A stretch of 38,201 bases of DNA from NCBI RefSeq assembly GCF_000003815.2, contig NC_049991.1:12705260-12743460 (forward strand), read 5' to 3'. The notes beneath the pieces were generated by a model that did not search any database, was not told where the DNA came from, and worked only from the letters and a program-made list of their open reading frames with translations. Of this stretch, positions 9,301-19,400 are shown one piece after another. Position 1 is the first letter of the stretch. Every line of letters starts with the position of its first letter. The DNA is from Branchiostoma floridae. Its lineage: Eukaryota > Chordata > Leptocardii > Amphioxiformes > Branchiostomatidae. The position numbers were made by a program, and so were the translations under genes.

Positions 9301-10969
9301 CAGAATGACGTCAGGGACGACACTGTAATCTGTACGCACGGACTCCACCTGGCGTAGCGGGATATAAAAAAGAACACTCACGTGCATGTATACTGTATAT
9401 GTTGTTTAGTGCTACTACCTCCTTTTTGTTTTGTAACGTACTGTATGGTGCGGCATTTTGGTGAACTGTGTAGGATAGTATATATTTTCTGTATACATCA
9501 CTTACTTTTTTTAGCATTATTGACGCTTTAAGTCGCCTATATATCTAATCATATATCTTGCCAAAAACTATCAACAGTTCCGCTATTGTAGCCAAGAGAA
9601 CAGACAATGATTTACGACTAACCGCAAATATAGTACATGTATGTCTGACCAATATGCGTCCTTAGCTGCTGTCCTACTCGTCAGCCAGGTTCGGCATAGG
9701 ATGCGAATCACAGCTTGATCTTTTAGCTAGTGCGGGTATATGGGTATATGTACGTACCAGTCTGGATACGGCACCTGCTGACGTCACATCTGTGACGTAA
9801 GACTTGTGTGGAAACCGACCTCGTTTCTGAAGGGATTGTACCGTCTCCTCTGCACCTGTATGTCATGTTATGTCACAATCAGTGTTTTAGTAATGGCCGT
9901 CGGTCAATATTGATGTTGTTAAGCGTAGATTAGAAGTAGCCTACCATGGAAATGGTAGGCTACCAAGGAAATCAGTCTGGCGTAAAAGAATAGTAAAAGT
10001 AATTTTGAATTGTAATTGCCAGAAATAAGCAATAAATACAATCACACTAAGTTAGATCCTTTCTGAGTTCTCTTACATTCTCACAAAAAACTAGATGCAT
10101 ATACTTCACACACATATACCGATCTAGATTAGCAAAATGTTTCAAATTACAGATCACCTGTATCGTTAACGTCCACCACGGCGACTGTGGCCCCCTCTCT
10201 GGCGAAGACCTGACAGGTCGCCCGCCCAATGCCACTGCCTCCGCCTGTCAAAAGTACGACGAAGTACAGCAAACGTTAGTTAGTTCAAACAACGAGGTTT
10301 CAGTCTCTGCAAGTTAGTTCAAACCATTACTGGTTTATCTCAACATTTAGTGTATACCACAGGGCAAGGACAGACCATTGCTACGTTGATTGTCCTGTAT
10401 CAATCTTTACCACACTAGTACTTTTAACAATTAGAGTTTACAAGCACATATCGACGATTGTGTCTCTTTGAAATCTGAATGCATTTTAGTACTGGTTTCA
10501 TTCTGAAGGCCATAGACTTGAGGTAACCGCGAACGCTGACCCAATACACGTAATTGCATCAAATGGACTAATGACAGTAATGTATTGTCTACTGACCCTT
10601 ACAGCCTAGACAAAATATCAAAGGTCATTCGCACTTGTATTCGTCCGTATCGTATATAACCAACAGCACCACATAGACAAAACGGTGGCAAGGACAAGCT
10701 TGCTGTCGTTGTACATGGGGTTTAGGATATCATTGGTACGTTTTCAACTACATGTAGTTTGCGTGTTGCCAACTTGATATCTCCGATTCCGTGACCACGT
10801 CAATCTGAGCTTAGCTTAATTTTGTATCAAAGTACGATTCACGATTCGACAGGAAAATATGACTTGACATGTTTTATGACTATACTTTAAATTCCTGACC
10901 TGTGACGAGAGCAAATTTGCCCGAGAGTCTCCCAGTCCCTTCCAGCAACTTTGGATCATTCCGGTTCAT
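256..10969 (-). CDS. HSD17B8-like: HSD17B8-like short-chain dehydrogenase/reductase, 5' part (5 exons)
   Basis: Exons in transcript order: 10900-10969, 10158-10244, 9758-9855, 9217-9348, 256-354. Splice phases agree (1, 1, 0, 0) and give 162 residues from Met at 10969. Visible motifs: the nucleotide-binding turn [10 protein letters not shown] split by the first intron (residues ~23-32), an Asp ending beta-2 (AVVDVND) that favours NAD(H), the helix-4 motif SVNLK, and GSIITMGSL carrying the expected catalytic serine. The Tyr-x-x-x-Lys exon is not in the window, so the gene runs off the left edge. HSD17B8 is known as the NAD-dependent alpha subunit of mitochondrial 3-ketoacyl-ACP reductase (with CBR4) and oxidises estradiol. 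The NNAG position reads ASQG here (SCAG in human, from memory). Intron 4 (355-9216) contains a kinase gene on the other strand. The SDR assignment is firm; the HSD17B8 subfamily is inference. Confidence 0.8.
620..750 (+). repeat. Left arm of long inverted repeat
   Basis: Begins TAGTCCGGCGGCATAGCTG. Its reverse complement, with small indels, recurs at 5651-5771. Shared blocks include GGCATAGCTGAAAAA, GTCTAAAAGCACCAAATTTG and AGATATGGAGGCATCTCAA. The arms are about 120-130 bp, roughly 75-80% alike by eye. Confidence 0.75.
1163..1900. repeat. Degenerate tandem/dispersed repeat with CGTTGCTAAGG core
   Basis: CGTTGCTAAGG-type motifs recur at about 1163-1212 and 1378-1411, each followed by similar sequence. 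A matching downstream piece (TTCTCTGACACGTAATTTTGCTC) at about 1445-1475 recurs at about 1853-1880. This points to two or three decayed copies of one element. No coding potential seen. Confidence 0.5.
2276..2543. other. Assembly gap (268 N)
   Basis: Run of N. It lies in the large SDR intron; no exon border is seen on either side. Confidence 0.98.
2544..3880. other. Intronic sequence, possible old repeat fragment, no gene seen
   Basis: Inside SDR intron 4. The stretch around 2595-2660 (ACCGACGTTTCGGTGACCGTC and what follows) looks like the end of a dispersed invertebrate repeat, but I cannot name the family. The rest holds only short unconvincing ORFs. Confidence 0.35.
3885..4510. repeat. Degenerate minisatellite, TAGTGTCCGTACCCCC-type unit
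   Basis: About 30 imperfect copies of a roughly 18-20 bp unit of the form TAGTGTCYGTACCCCCTG. A higher-order unit of about 74 bp is nearly identical at ~4036-4110 and ~4110-4184. The minus-strand ORF across it (Gly-His-Tyr-Arg rich) is a repeat translation, not a gene. Confidence 0.85.
4715..5650 (+). repeat. Satellite-like tandem array, ~160-bp unit, about 6 copies
   Basis: The landmark CCAAATTTCAGGTCATTTGG (with changes) recurs at about 4722, 4882, 5042, 5232, 5392 and 5554: spacings of 160, 160, 190, 160 and 162. Each copy continues with a block like AAAATATACATTTTTGGTCT. The same family occurs reversed at 37670-38201. Short ORFs in the array repeat a peptide like [12 protein letters not shown] in several copies, an effect of the repeat rather than evidence of a protein. 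Confidence 0.85.
5651..5771 (-). repeat. Right arm of long inverted repeat
   Basis: Inverted partner of 620-750, ending GGCTATACC-like bases replaced here by GCTATGCCGCTGGACTA. It closes the satellite-like array and ends 28 bp before the first ATG of the receptor kinase, so the kinase's 5' flank is repeat-derived. Confidence 0.75.
5800..7737 (+). CDS. Receptor kinase exon 1: signal peptide, whole ectodomain, membrane helix
   Basis: A single 1.94-kb exon holds the complete extracellular part, unusual for a mosaic receptor whose modules normally sit on separate exons. Several NxS/T sites (NFT, NVT, NET, NRT, NGS, NAT, NHT) fit an extracellular protein. The donor GTAACG follows GAG CAG; reading through it adds two residues (Val-Thr) and a stop. 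Confidence 0.9.
5800..9030 (+). CDS. Receptor tyrosine kinase with cadherin-like, EGF and Ig domains
   Basis: Two exons, 5800-7737 and 8074-9030, phase 0, 964 residues. The first ATG (CCCATGG context) gives a 13-residue extension before the signal peptide [18 protein letters not shown], which could itself start at 5839. Then: cadherin-like domain (~35-125), an unassigned Cys-containing region (~126-320), EGF (~324-369), Ig-like (~385-462, with DSGQYICQV), three EGF-like modules (~463-587), membrane helix (~602-620), short juxtamembrane segment and kinase (~664-950). Kinase residues seen: GLGMFG loop (677-682), Lys701 in VAVK, helix-C Glu, DFG at 822. Altered: HCD for HRD (802-804) and SLE for APE. 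No C-terminal tyrosine tail. The ectodomain recalls Tie but does not match it. It lies antisense within an SDR intron. Probably a receptor for an unknown ligand at the plasma membrane; specific family not recognised. Confidence 0.9.
7738..8073 (+). other. Receptor kinase intron with two AATAAA signals
   Basis: 336-bp GT-AG intron between the membrane helix and the kinase. Polyadenylation hexamers lie at 7887-7892 and 8002-8007 on the coding strand, while none is seen in the 186 bp after the normal stop. Confidence 0.75.
8074..9030 (+). CDS. Receptor kinase exon 2: tyrosine kinase domain
   Basis: The acceptor TTTAG at 8069-8073 opens a 318-codon exon containing the whole kinase. The hinge reads [14 protein letters not shown]; the catalytic loop is HCDVAARN, with the tyrosine-kinase AAR signature; DFGLARD follows, then [11 protein letters not shown] where most RTKs have [21 protein letters not shown] and the final Arg-rich helix are normal. 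Stop TAG at 9028-9030. Confidence 0.9.
   Translation, partial: VEADLAQTVRPGWLGRWETTSRYLTLGDLIGLGMFGHVIQGTLQTSAGEISVAVKSVRRKDTLCYRNFYREAAILVAVHEDQHHDNFRSNIIQLLGLINESSHKYILLEYASKGSLLHLMRQARRQNRARSFHDYLRFAMHIARALQELQRLAITHCDVAARNVLITADDVAKLADFGLARDVYATVQYVGDDHNGKEQVAENLEGEVFPLNWMSLESLETGQYTCQSDVWSFGVLLWEIATLGQEPRYDGNNRPSCQRLARTLRRGIRLRRPPECSGEMYDVMSSCWHEHPSARPSADVVEERLLRLNLAFEVETAV
9031..9216 (+). other. Kinase 3' untranslated region start; no canonical poly(A) signal
   Basis: Between the kinase stop and SDR exon 4. No AATAAA or ATTAAA on the plus strand. The next plus-strand AATAAA is at 10031-10036, so the transcript may run antisense over SDR exons 4 and 3. Confidence 0.45.
9217..9348 (-). 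CDS. HSD17B8-like: SDR exon 4
   Basis: Encodes 44 residues including [20 protein letters not shown] and ISVNLK, the classical SDR strand-4/helix-4 region. Acceptor CTACGCCAG, donor GTCTGG. It lies 186 bp beyond the stop codon of the kinase gene on the other strand. Confidence 0.8.
9758..9855 (-). CDS. HSD17B8-like: SDR exon 3
   Basis: Acceptor CATACAG; encodes [12 protein letters not shown] and the DVTSA stretch that matches the conserved Asp contacting the adenine ring. An earlier GT would give a stop in the next exon; the donor GTACGT after CTG keeps the frame (phase 0). Confidence 0.75.
9936..9963. repeat. Perfect 12-bp hairpin
   Basis: GTAGCCTACCAT and its exact reverse complement flank a GGAA loop, in SDR intron 2. 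It could be a small structured element or a chance palindrome. Confidence 0.7.
10158..10244 (-). CDS. HSD17B8-like: SDR exon 2 (dinucleotide-binding turn)
   Basis: Acceptor TTTTGACAG, then the glycine-rich GGGSGIGRA and the beta-2 segment TVAVVDVND. The Asp at the end of beta-2 is the usual NAD(H) determinant. Donor GTGATC, phase 1. Confidence 0.8.
10900..10969 (-). CDS. HSD17B8-like: SDR exon 1 (start codon)
   Basis: The ATG is at 10967-10969, followed by a short polar leader and the strand-1 motif GKFALVTG. The donor GTCAGG follows 10900 and splits the first glycine of the dinucleotide-binding turn (phase 1). No obvious mitochondrial presequence is visible in this leader. Confidence 0.75.
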
Positions 10970-11440
10970 GATCACGACCCGGCTGGTAGTTAACAGTCAT
11001 TTGTAACTCAGTCGCTCAATGGTACAGTCCGTCTGACCTGTCAACATTTGCTCACGGCAGTAGTAAACGAGGGAACATACAACCACATAACTTTCAGGTG
11101 GCACAAAATATAACAGTTTGCATGAATACATGCTACACCTGCACGTATCACGAACATATGTGAATTCTATAATTATACGTGTTCATATTAAAGTGATGTT
11201 ATAAAATTATATCAGGCTCAATGGGTTGTGCCATATGAAAAAAATCCTAATTGTGGCCCCTGGCAGCACTCTGAACTTTATCATGTCAAAGTTCAAGTAC
11301 AAAGGTTAACTTTAGCAATGCAGACTTTGGCCCCAGGATTGGTGAATTGTAATCTAAGCTCATACACAACAGGCCAAAGGTCAATTAGAGACAGTCTGAA
11401 CTCCAGTATACAGACCAACACACAGTTCATGATAAACATG
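10970..11440. other. Intergenic: 5' flank of SDR and 3' flank of UBE2O
   Basis: The two minus-strand genes are arranged head to tail here: UBE2O's 3' end faces the SDR promoter. No TATA box or CpG-dense promoter stands out upstream of the SDR ATG. Confidence 0.4.
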
Positions 11441-12758
11441 TAAGTTTATTGATACAGTGCAAAAAGAAACAAAGGTAACACTAGCATCTGACATAACATT
11501 GTCCTAAATACATGAATAAAACAGTTGGCTGGCTTCTAGTTAATACACTAACACAATGGATGGTAAAGATCTTTATTTCACATAATAAAGTATTCTTTTC
11601 TTCCACAACAAAATATAAAAGTTTTTTTTGCAACTTTAAGTCTTCTTAATTAAATGAGATCACACTTAAGGTTGACATTTTCTTGACAGAGTCCTTAAAT
11701 TAATATATTTCTTAAAGTAGAAAAACTTTTTAAATGAGAAGTGGACTCCATTTTCATGGTAAGGAATGGCAAATACCCTGGACCTTTCTTAAAGGAACTA
11801 GCAGCAAAAACAGTAACCTTAAGGCTATCAGTCCTTCAATACAGAATCAAACTCAAACATACCTTCATATTCCTCAACAAGATGGAACTTACTCAGATGT
11901 TTGCCATTCAATCTGCAACACTAACAGTCATTGTGACTTGTATGCGATTTGCCTTATTACAATGTAGTACTATGTTTACTAGCGGGTGACTTGTTGTATG
12001 TACAGGCGTGAGTCTACAGATGGTTATATACTTGTAACTGTAGTACAAAAGGGTTGCATTCTGGTTATCTCAGTTAACGTTACACATCTTTTGCTGTACA
12101 TCATTTGTACATGCTTGCAACTGCAATTTGCCATTTAGTACTGGTATTTTAGCCTGTTTTGACAAAGTTACCCCTTTGCCGTTTTGACATGTTACACTTT
12201 TCCCTTTGATTTGACATCAGACAACACTTATACAAGACATTGCCTATTCTGCCTCTGCATTAGTTTAATTTACTTTATAATACGGCCTCTTATGCAGACT
12301 GCCATTATGGAGTATTTGATTGAAGTACTGTATACAACACAGTTATGTAACTACTGATTTTCAGTTGTTGTTTTTTACAAGTAACTTGCAAGTAATCTTG
12401 TCGAGTTCACAGACATATGTAAGCCTTCACTTAACAGTAAATACAGAGATATTTGTGATATTTTTACACTGTTTGCTGTGAGACTTAAAAATTGTCCAGA
12501 CTGTAACTTGAGATAGTATCTTAACACTTTCTCAGAAACCATGTAATGTCATGTACACTGAGCTGATCATAGCCAAAATCTCTGAACTGGACTATTTAAG
12601 AGCAGAATCTGGGGATTGGACTTAAACAGATGCTAATGTAGTTTTTATGTAGTTCCAGTGACCAAAATTGTGAAAGGTGCTGAAATAAGTTGTCCTGCTG
12701 ACTTGAAGGTCACCCCTACACTATTAGCAGACCTTGCTGCACTAGCCCAGCAGCATTG
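11441..12758 (-). other. UBE2O: Probable UBE2O 3' untranslated region
   Basis: AT-rich sequence after the stop codon with minus-strand AATAAA hexamers at 11572-11577 and 11445-11450. Either could end the transcript, giving a 3'UTR of about 1.2-1.3 kb. ORFs here are short and not gene-like. Confidence 0.4.
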
Positions 12759-13437
12759 TTAACTCTCCTGGATGCCCAGCTTGTGTAAAACAGACCTATA
12801 GGCAACCAGATGGGACCTGAGACTCATACGGAAGCCCTTGGACAGGGGGAAAAGTGGGAAGCCTGGGGGGTTGGGTGACAACGTCACTCCACTTACTTGA
12901 GAGGCACCACTACCATCAAACACTTCAGACATACACATACTATCTGTTGTAGGTGGTAGTTTGCTAGCACCAACAGAAGATTGGTTTGAGTCTGTTTGTT
13001 CTGAACTATTGAAGTTGATTCCTAACTGGTTACTACTGACTTCAGCCAGACCTGACTGGTTTGCACTGGTTGATGAGTGATTTTTACTGGATGTGGCACA
13101 AGCTGGTTGTTGGCTAATACTGGTTACAGCTGCCTGTTTTGAACTGGTTGTTGGCTGGTCCCTGTTAGTTGATGACTGGTTCTCTCCCACCACTGAATGG
13201 TCAGTCTTTGGCAACATTGTAGTTTTGGGTTGGTCATTTCCTCCACTAGGGGCAACAGTGGTTGAAGACTGTCTGGTAAGAGGCTGGTTAGATGCAGCAG
13301 AAGCTTGTTGGTGTTCAGAAGTGGTTGTTTCTTTGTTGATTGAACTGACTGTGCTATCACTGTTGGCTTTGGTCTCTGCTCCATTTGGGCTGTCAGTTTC
13401 AGACAACTCTAGCCAGCTCTCCAGTCTCTGGATCATC
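12759..13437 (-). CDS. UBE2O: UBE2O exon 18, C-terminal tail and stop
   Basis: Acceptor TGTTTCTAAG. Begins [13 protein letters not shown] (human VNRIESWLET), then about 150 residues rich in Ser, Thr, Gln and Asn with loose TSxNQ-type repeats, and ends with [20 protein letters not shown] and LHKLGIQES. The final block matches human [15 protein letters not shown]. Stop TAA at 12759-12761. Confidence 0.93.
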
Positions 13438-16400
13438 CTTAGAAACAGAAAGATTAAACAATTTCAACAACAGAAAGAAATTAAGCATGATGCTCCTGTT
13501 TCCTTTAAGTCAAAACACTTCTAAAGATCTTTTGTAGTAATTTTCTGAATTAGGCAGCTATGAATTAGGAGGTGAAAATCATATATTTATTACCCAGGCC
13601 TATTACTCAATGTAGTACTTAAATTTGACTTGAATTTGTGTCCAGGTTTGAAATTTGTCAGGTATACAGGTACATATTTGAACTGAGAAAACTTCATTAT
13701 TTACAAACAATCTACCAAGGGCCTTTCCATTCCCATAGATTCAACATTCAAAAGGAGAATATATCTATTAGAGGCATTTTTGTTTTTCTACAGACTCCCT
13801 CCTCACCTGTGTCCATGCTGTCTGCAGTGTTCTATAATCTCTTCCTTGAAGATGTCTGGAGGGTTGAGCGTCATCTTACTCATGGTCTGCACCATCTTCA
13901 GCAGCACCATCTCATTATAGCACCTGCTGTTCTCCAGACCCTCCTGGGAACCCTTGTCTTTCTCAAACCCTGCCTCGTTGTAATACGGCTCACTCACCAG
14001 GATCAAGCCTACAAATAAAGTACAGAATATGAAAAATGTCTACATTCTTCAGTACTCTTTACCAAAAAAAAGCAATGCACTATTTTGCAACAACAGTCAT
14101 TGAATGTAAATGATGTTTGTACATGTAATGAACTGAAGATACAATTTCTATCACATTTTACTTAGGACTTTACTTCTGCTCAACTTCATAATACACCAAC
14201 AGAAATGTTTCTATACCCACTGCTTAATCCATAATCATTACTTTGTCTCCACTTCAAAATGGTTGGCATCCGTCTATCTCGGAAGACAATGGTAGGCAGA
14301 CGGGTTTTAAGGCGACCCGTCTGCCTGGCCTGCACTTGGGTTTTTTTTTGTTTTTTTTAAGGTGAAGGAGGGGTGTGCACTTCCTTCTCCACCCTCTCGT
14401 CCACTGGCGCACTAGTCCTACAGGGGCAACTGTATGCAACGTGTAAGATGGCCCCAGCAGATGCAGGTTTGTTGTTTGGAGTTTCCGTCTCCTAGGAGGA
14501 CTTCCGACCAAGGATGCAAGGGGTTCCTCCTACCCCTGACTCATGTGTCATGGCGGGTGCGTCATGCCCGAACATGCCCCTATGGCCTGTCACCACAAAG
14601 GCCTGTCACTGCCACTAGCCGCAGCTATGTACTCATTTACACCTGAGTTAGGTGAGGAAAGTCGTGTAAAGTGCCTTTCCCAAGGGCACAAGATCGGTGA
14701 CACGGCAAGCGGATTTGAACCCGGGACCTCTCGGGCCTGAGACCAACGCGCTCCCGATCATGCCACGCGGTCCCACACACGGTTGGTGTATTACTTCAAA
14801 ATACACCAACAGAAACTTTCCCTTCAGAGGCAATACATAATGGTTTCCATTTTAAAGGAATCAGAAAATATGTCAGTAACTTAACATGAATTTTTGAACA
14901 AATATTGAGCAATAATATATGCTGCCTATTGGCCTACCTTGTATAGACACTAACACTTGCAGAAGGTTGGAATCTTTGGTCCATTTCTCAGTACCCTACA
15001 GGAAAAAATGATAGACATGAAAAGAATGACAATTACATTGTAAGTTATCAACACTAATGATGGTACATGGCATTGAATACAAAAATACCAAAAATGACCA
15101 TAATACACAGAAAACATGACCCACAGCTAAATGTTTGAGTGTGTTCAAAGCACAGGAATGTGTTTCTTAAGAAACAAATGCAACAGATTTACCATAAATG
15201 TCAAAATGTCTCAAACAGACAGGTAGCATACTCAGAAGCAGTTTGGTGCCAAAAGCCTACATGTAACACAACTGAAAGTTAAAGCTATAATGGTTACATA
15301 TTGAACCAAGAGTGTTTTAATAAGCAAACCTTTCCCTGCCAGGTGCCCAGCAGGCTGACACACACTTTCCCATCCTCGTACAGGTTGGGGTTGAGTCGGC
15401 CGCTGTGATAGGCCAGGTAGTGCAGCAGGGGTGGGATGAGGGGGTACGCATCAGGTAACTTCAGGTCAAACAGGAACAGTCCATCCTCATAGGGGGTGTT
15501 GTGGGGACCCTTAATAGCCACTGAGAACAAATCCTGTGGACAAGTAGTGACATGTGAGATGTCTTTCTTCCTAACAGCCTACTAGTCTATGTTCTTCTTG
15601 AAAATGTATTAGATATAAACAAAGGCTATATCACCGGGCACTACTGTTATGTGCAGTATCCTCTATATCAGATAAGCACGTATCTCCATGAGCAGATTCT
15701 TCAGTGTAATATTAAATCATAACAAAGTATTGCCATGCCACATGCTTGTGAAGCTAGTGTGTTATACCAAAGGGCACCAGTTAAACAGATACTATTATAC
15801 GCCGGATACAGAAGATATCTTCCCATCATGCTGGGTCCTTTACTGCTGCTGAAATGATGAAAAACTGATACATGTACATGCATTCAATGCATGTATCAGT
15901 TTTGCATCATTTCCAGCAGTAAAAGTCAACAGGTCAAGGACTAATCAATACAAAGATAGGATGCAAGGGTGCAGAAAATAGAATGTGTACTGGAAATTGG
16001 ATACTATTAGAGGTAGTTTCAAATTGTGCAGGTAACAGCCAGAGGCACATGGAAAGGACTAATTGGGAAAGATGGTTGACTTACCATTCTGTCCTCAAAT
16101 GTTTTCACCAGAATGCCCTCAGGTAAGGAGGTACTCAGAAGAGTCAACTAGTGAAACATAGAACATGACCTTGGAACACAGATGTAATGAGTAATGAAAA
16201 ACATTCAAGGGCAAAAACATGGCCCAAGGTACCAAATGGTTGGGTCTAAAAATGCAAGCACAAAGAGTTGGATCTGTAAGGTTCAATTGTTAACATGCAC
16301 CATACTAGTAATTGAGTGCAGTTGTAACAAACCGATATTTGATTACTCTTGATGATATTTAGGGAACTATACTATGAGGTATATATGTGGGTAAGAATAT

Positions 16401-19400
16401 ATCAGAATGTATATTAATCCAAATGTGTTTTCTTTGTAGATTTAACTCATTCTCACCTCTTTCTTGATGTTAGAGAAGAAGCTCTTCATGTTGGCTGGCC
16501 CAAAGTCAAGATCCCTGAACTTGTGGCAGACTGGACATGTCTCTGACACAGAGAATCCTGGAGAGGTGGAGAATAGTCATCACAAACAGGTAAAAAAAAG
16601 CTTAAAAGCAAATCTGTACTTTTTTACAAGTTCATAAAAATACTTAAATAAAAATCGAGACCATAGCACATCCATGTCAAAAGATACAAAAAACAGAATT
16701 TCTGCTGCAGTACCAAGGTCACATACCAGGGGCCTCAAAATTGACCTTGACCTTTGTCTTCCCAACACCTACCCACATACCAAATATCATCATAATCCAT
16801 CCAGAGGTTCTTGAGTTATTCTGACTACAAAAATCCTGACACACAGACAGACAGAAACACACACAGACACACCCAAAACTATATCTCCATTTTTCATGGA
16901 GATAATAAAAATCTTGGAAAACAAATGTGTACTTTTTTTACAAGGTCATGAAAATACTTTAAGCCTAAACTTTGGTACCCACACAACAACCCAACCGAAG
17001 CCCTTTGTTTTAATCTTTCATAAACACTGATGGGCCATTTCCATAATTCCAACAAAAGCAACATGTCGCTCCAGTATATCAATGTACCTACACTATGATT
17101 TCCCACTTATATCAGAATAGAAAAAAAAGTAGTGCAAACTGTACACTGGTCTCAGGTGATGTTATATCTTTACTTACCTTCTCCTTTGGCACTGACCCAC
17201 TTGGCCTCTTGAACTTGGCTACATGGTGACATCACTTCCTCTTCTGGTGACATCACTTCCTCTTCTGGTGAGGTGACCTCCTCTACAGGTTCCTGTGTCC
17301 TTGTGGTACCTTTCTGCTCATGGCTTGGCTTGGTTGCCGGAGATGATGTTGATTCTTTTTTGTCTTTTTTCTTCTCTTTCGGCTTTTCTGCAGACTTAAG
17401 TTTTCCGTCAACCTCGTCTCCACTGGAAGAAAAAGTCTTAATAATCAAAGAAAATTATGTAATGTCTAAACTTAGAATTATCAACATACAAAGATGACTA
17501 AACTTAATATAATGATAACTGAAGGCAATTTACAACAAGGGTAGAACTAACAGTACTGGCAGGAAAGGTTTTGTATAAGTATCATTTGACCATTAGCTTC
17601 ACAGCATTGGAAATCCCTTAACCGATACGCTCCCATAATTCCACTGGGTGCCATAATACCGCCACATCAAAAAATATTGTAGGAGAGGCCTTTTTAAGGT
17701 TGGCTTGAACACCTAAATATCTCAGGTGTATATACCTCAGGATTACTGATGCTGCACTGGTACATCTCTTCAAAACCTTGCAAATTCATTCGGTGGAATT
17801 ATCAGAGTTGATGTTACATGCAGTACCACCTTAGCAGTGAGGTGAAGAAGTGAAATTCTGATTGTCCACCGACTGAAGCATGTTGAAGCATATCCACACA
17901 ACTCAAACCAAAAGATTTTAAAAAGATGAATAGTGTGGCAGACCTGGCAGGATCACTGTCTGTTTCCCAATCCTCATCCGAGTCCACAGACTCCCACTCA
18001 CTGTCATCCCCACTCCAGCCTCCTTCATCCTGAACACAGCATTAACAGTATCATCATTAGGGTACATACATGTACAATATACAGAGTATGTATTTTTTCT
18101 TATGACATACACATACATTTTTTCACTCCTACAATAACTAACACTGAGTAAAAGTTTTTGTAACAGAAACATTATGTCCAAAGCCAATGTGAAAGAGATT
18201 TTAACCACATTGACTATGTCACCCGTCTTGTCTAGTCCTGAACTATGCTGCTCTCTCTTGGTGGGTTCCGATCATCAACCTCACTCCAGAATACAATTTC
18301 TTCTCTCACAGACTTACTTGTGCTGTGAGGGTCTAGACCTTCTGACTAGATTACATGTTGTACGCATACGTGTTACCATTTGTCTAAAGACGCTAAGTTA
18401 AAACCACATGATACAGACAACACATCTGAGCATAATTCAAAATCATTAATGGAACAGCTATGGTTTATCAAATGTTGTTGCATATATATGACAGAAAAAG
18501 TAATACATAAAATGTGTTTTTTGTGAAGCCACACCTCTGAGTCAACCCTGTACAAGTCCTGTGGAGGGACACTGGACACCGAGTTGTCGATCCACACCAC
18601 AGCCAGGCTCCCGTCACCATTGGTCCTCAGAACCTGTCCGATGCAGGGCTTCTCTGATGTAGGTGTCCTGCAGGCGGCCTGTGTGGAGTCTGCGATCCGG
18701 ACTACCAGATCCCCAATTCTGTAGGTGTAGTCAGGATGGTCCCCGAGGTCATACGCACTCACCTCCTCCTCTTCATGGGTCAAGAAACTGTGGGAAGGAT
18801 TAAACAGCCACAATGATTGTGAATATACTAAACCTAGATAATTCCAATGTAATGACTAAGAGGTGTTTGTTGCTTTGTTAAGCCCATATTTTTCAACACA
18901 TGACTAGCAATAAATTGATGATACCGGTAGCAATTTTCTATAACTTAATGGTCATAATCTTTTGTGACTATCTACATCATCACAGGTGAAAATGTATACA
19001 ATGTATTTATCTTTGCCAAGAAGCTATGAGTAGCAATAAATTGATGATATCAAATTTCTATAATTTAATGGTCATAATATTTGCAACTAGCTTCAAAATC
19101 TGCATCATCACAAGTGAAAATGGATAATCCTTTCCAAAACAGGAAGCAGTTGAACTGCCCTGTAATGTTCCTTACCCCTGAGGATGTCCTGGAGCTGCCT
19201 CCTGCCACTGTATCTGGCATGTCCTGGCCTTGTGGTCCACCGTCCGCACAAACCCATACATGTCCTTCTTGGGTACGACTACAGAGGAGAGGACATTCAC
19301 AAATATGAAGTAATAAATGAATCTCAGTTATGTTACTTTTGAATTTCTGTATGGCATTGTTATGGTTATATGGAAATCTTTGGTTATCATTTGCGTCATC

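Noticed and set aside
13093-13524. 143-codon plus-strand ORF
   Set aside because: Antisense of the repetitive Ser/Thr/Gln-rich UBE2O exon 18 and runs into the intron.
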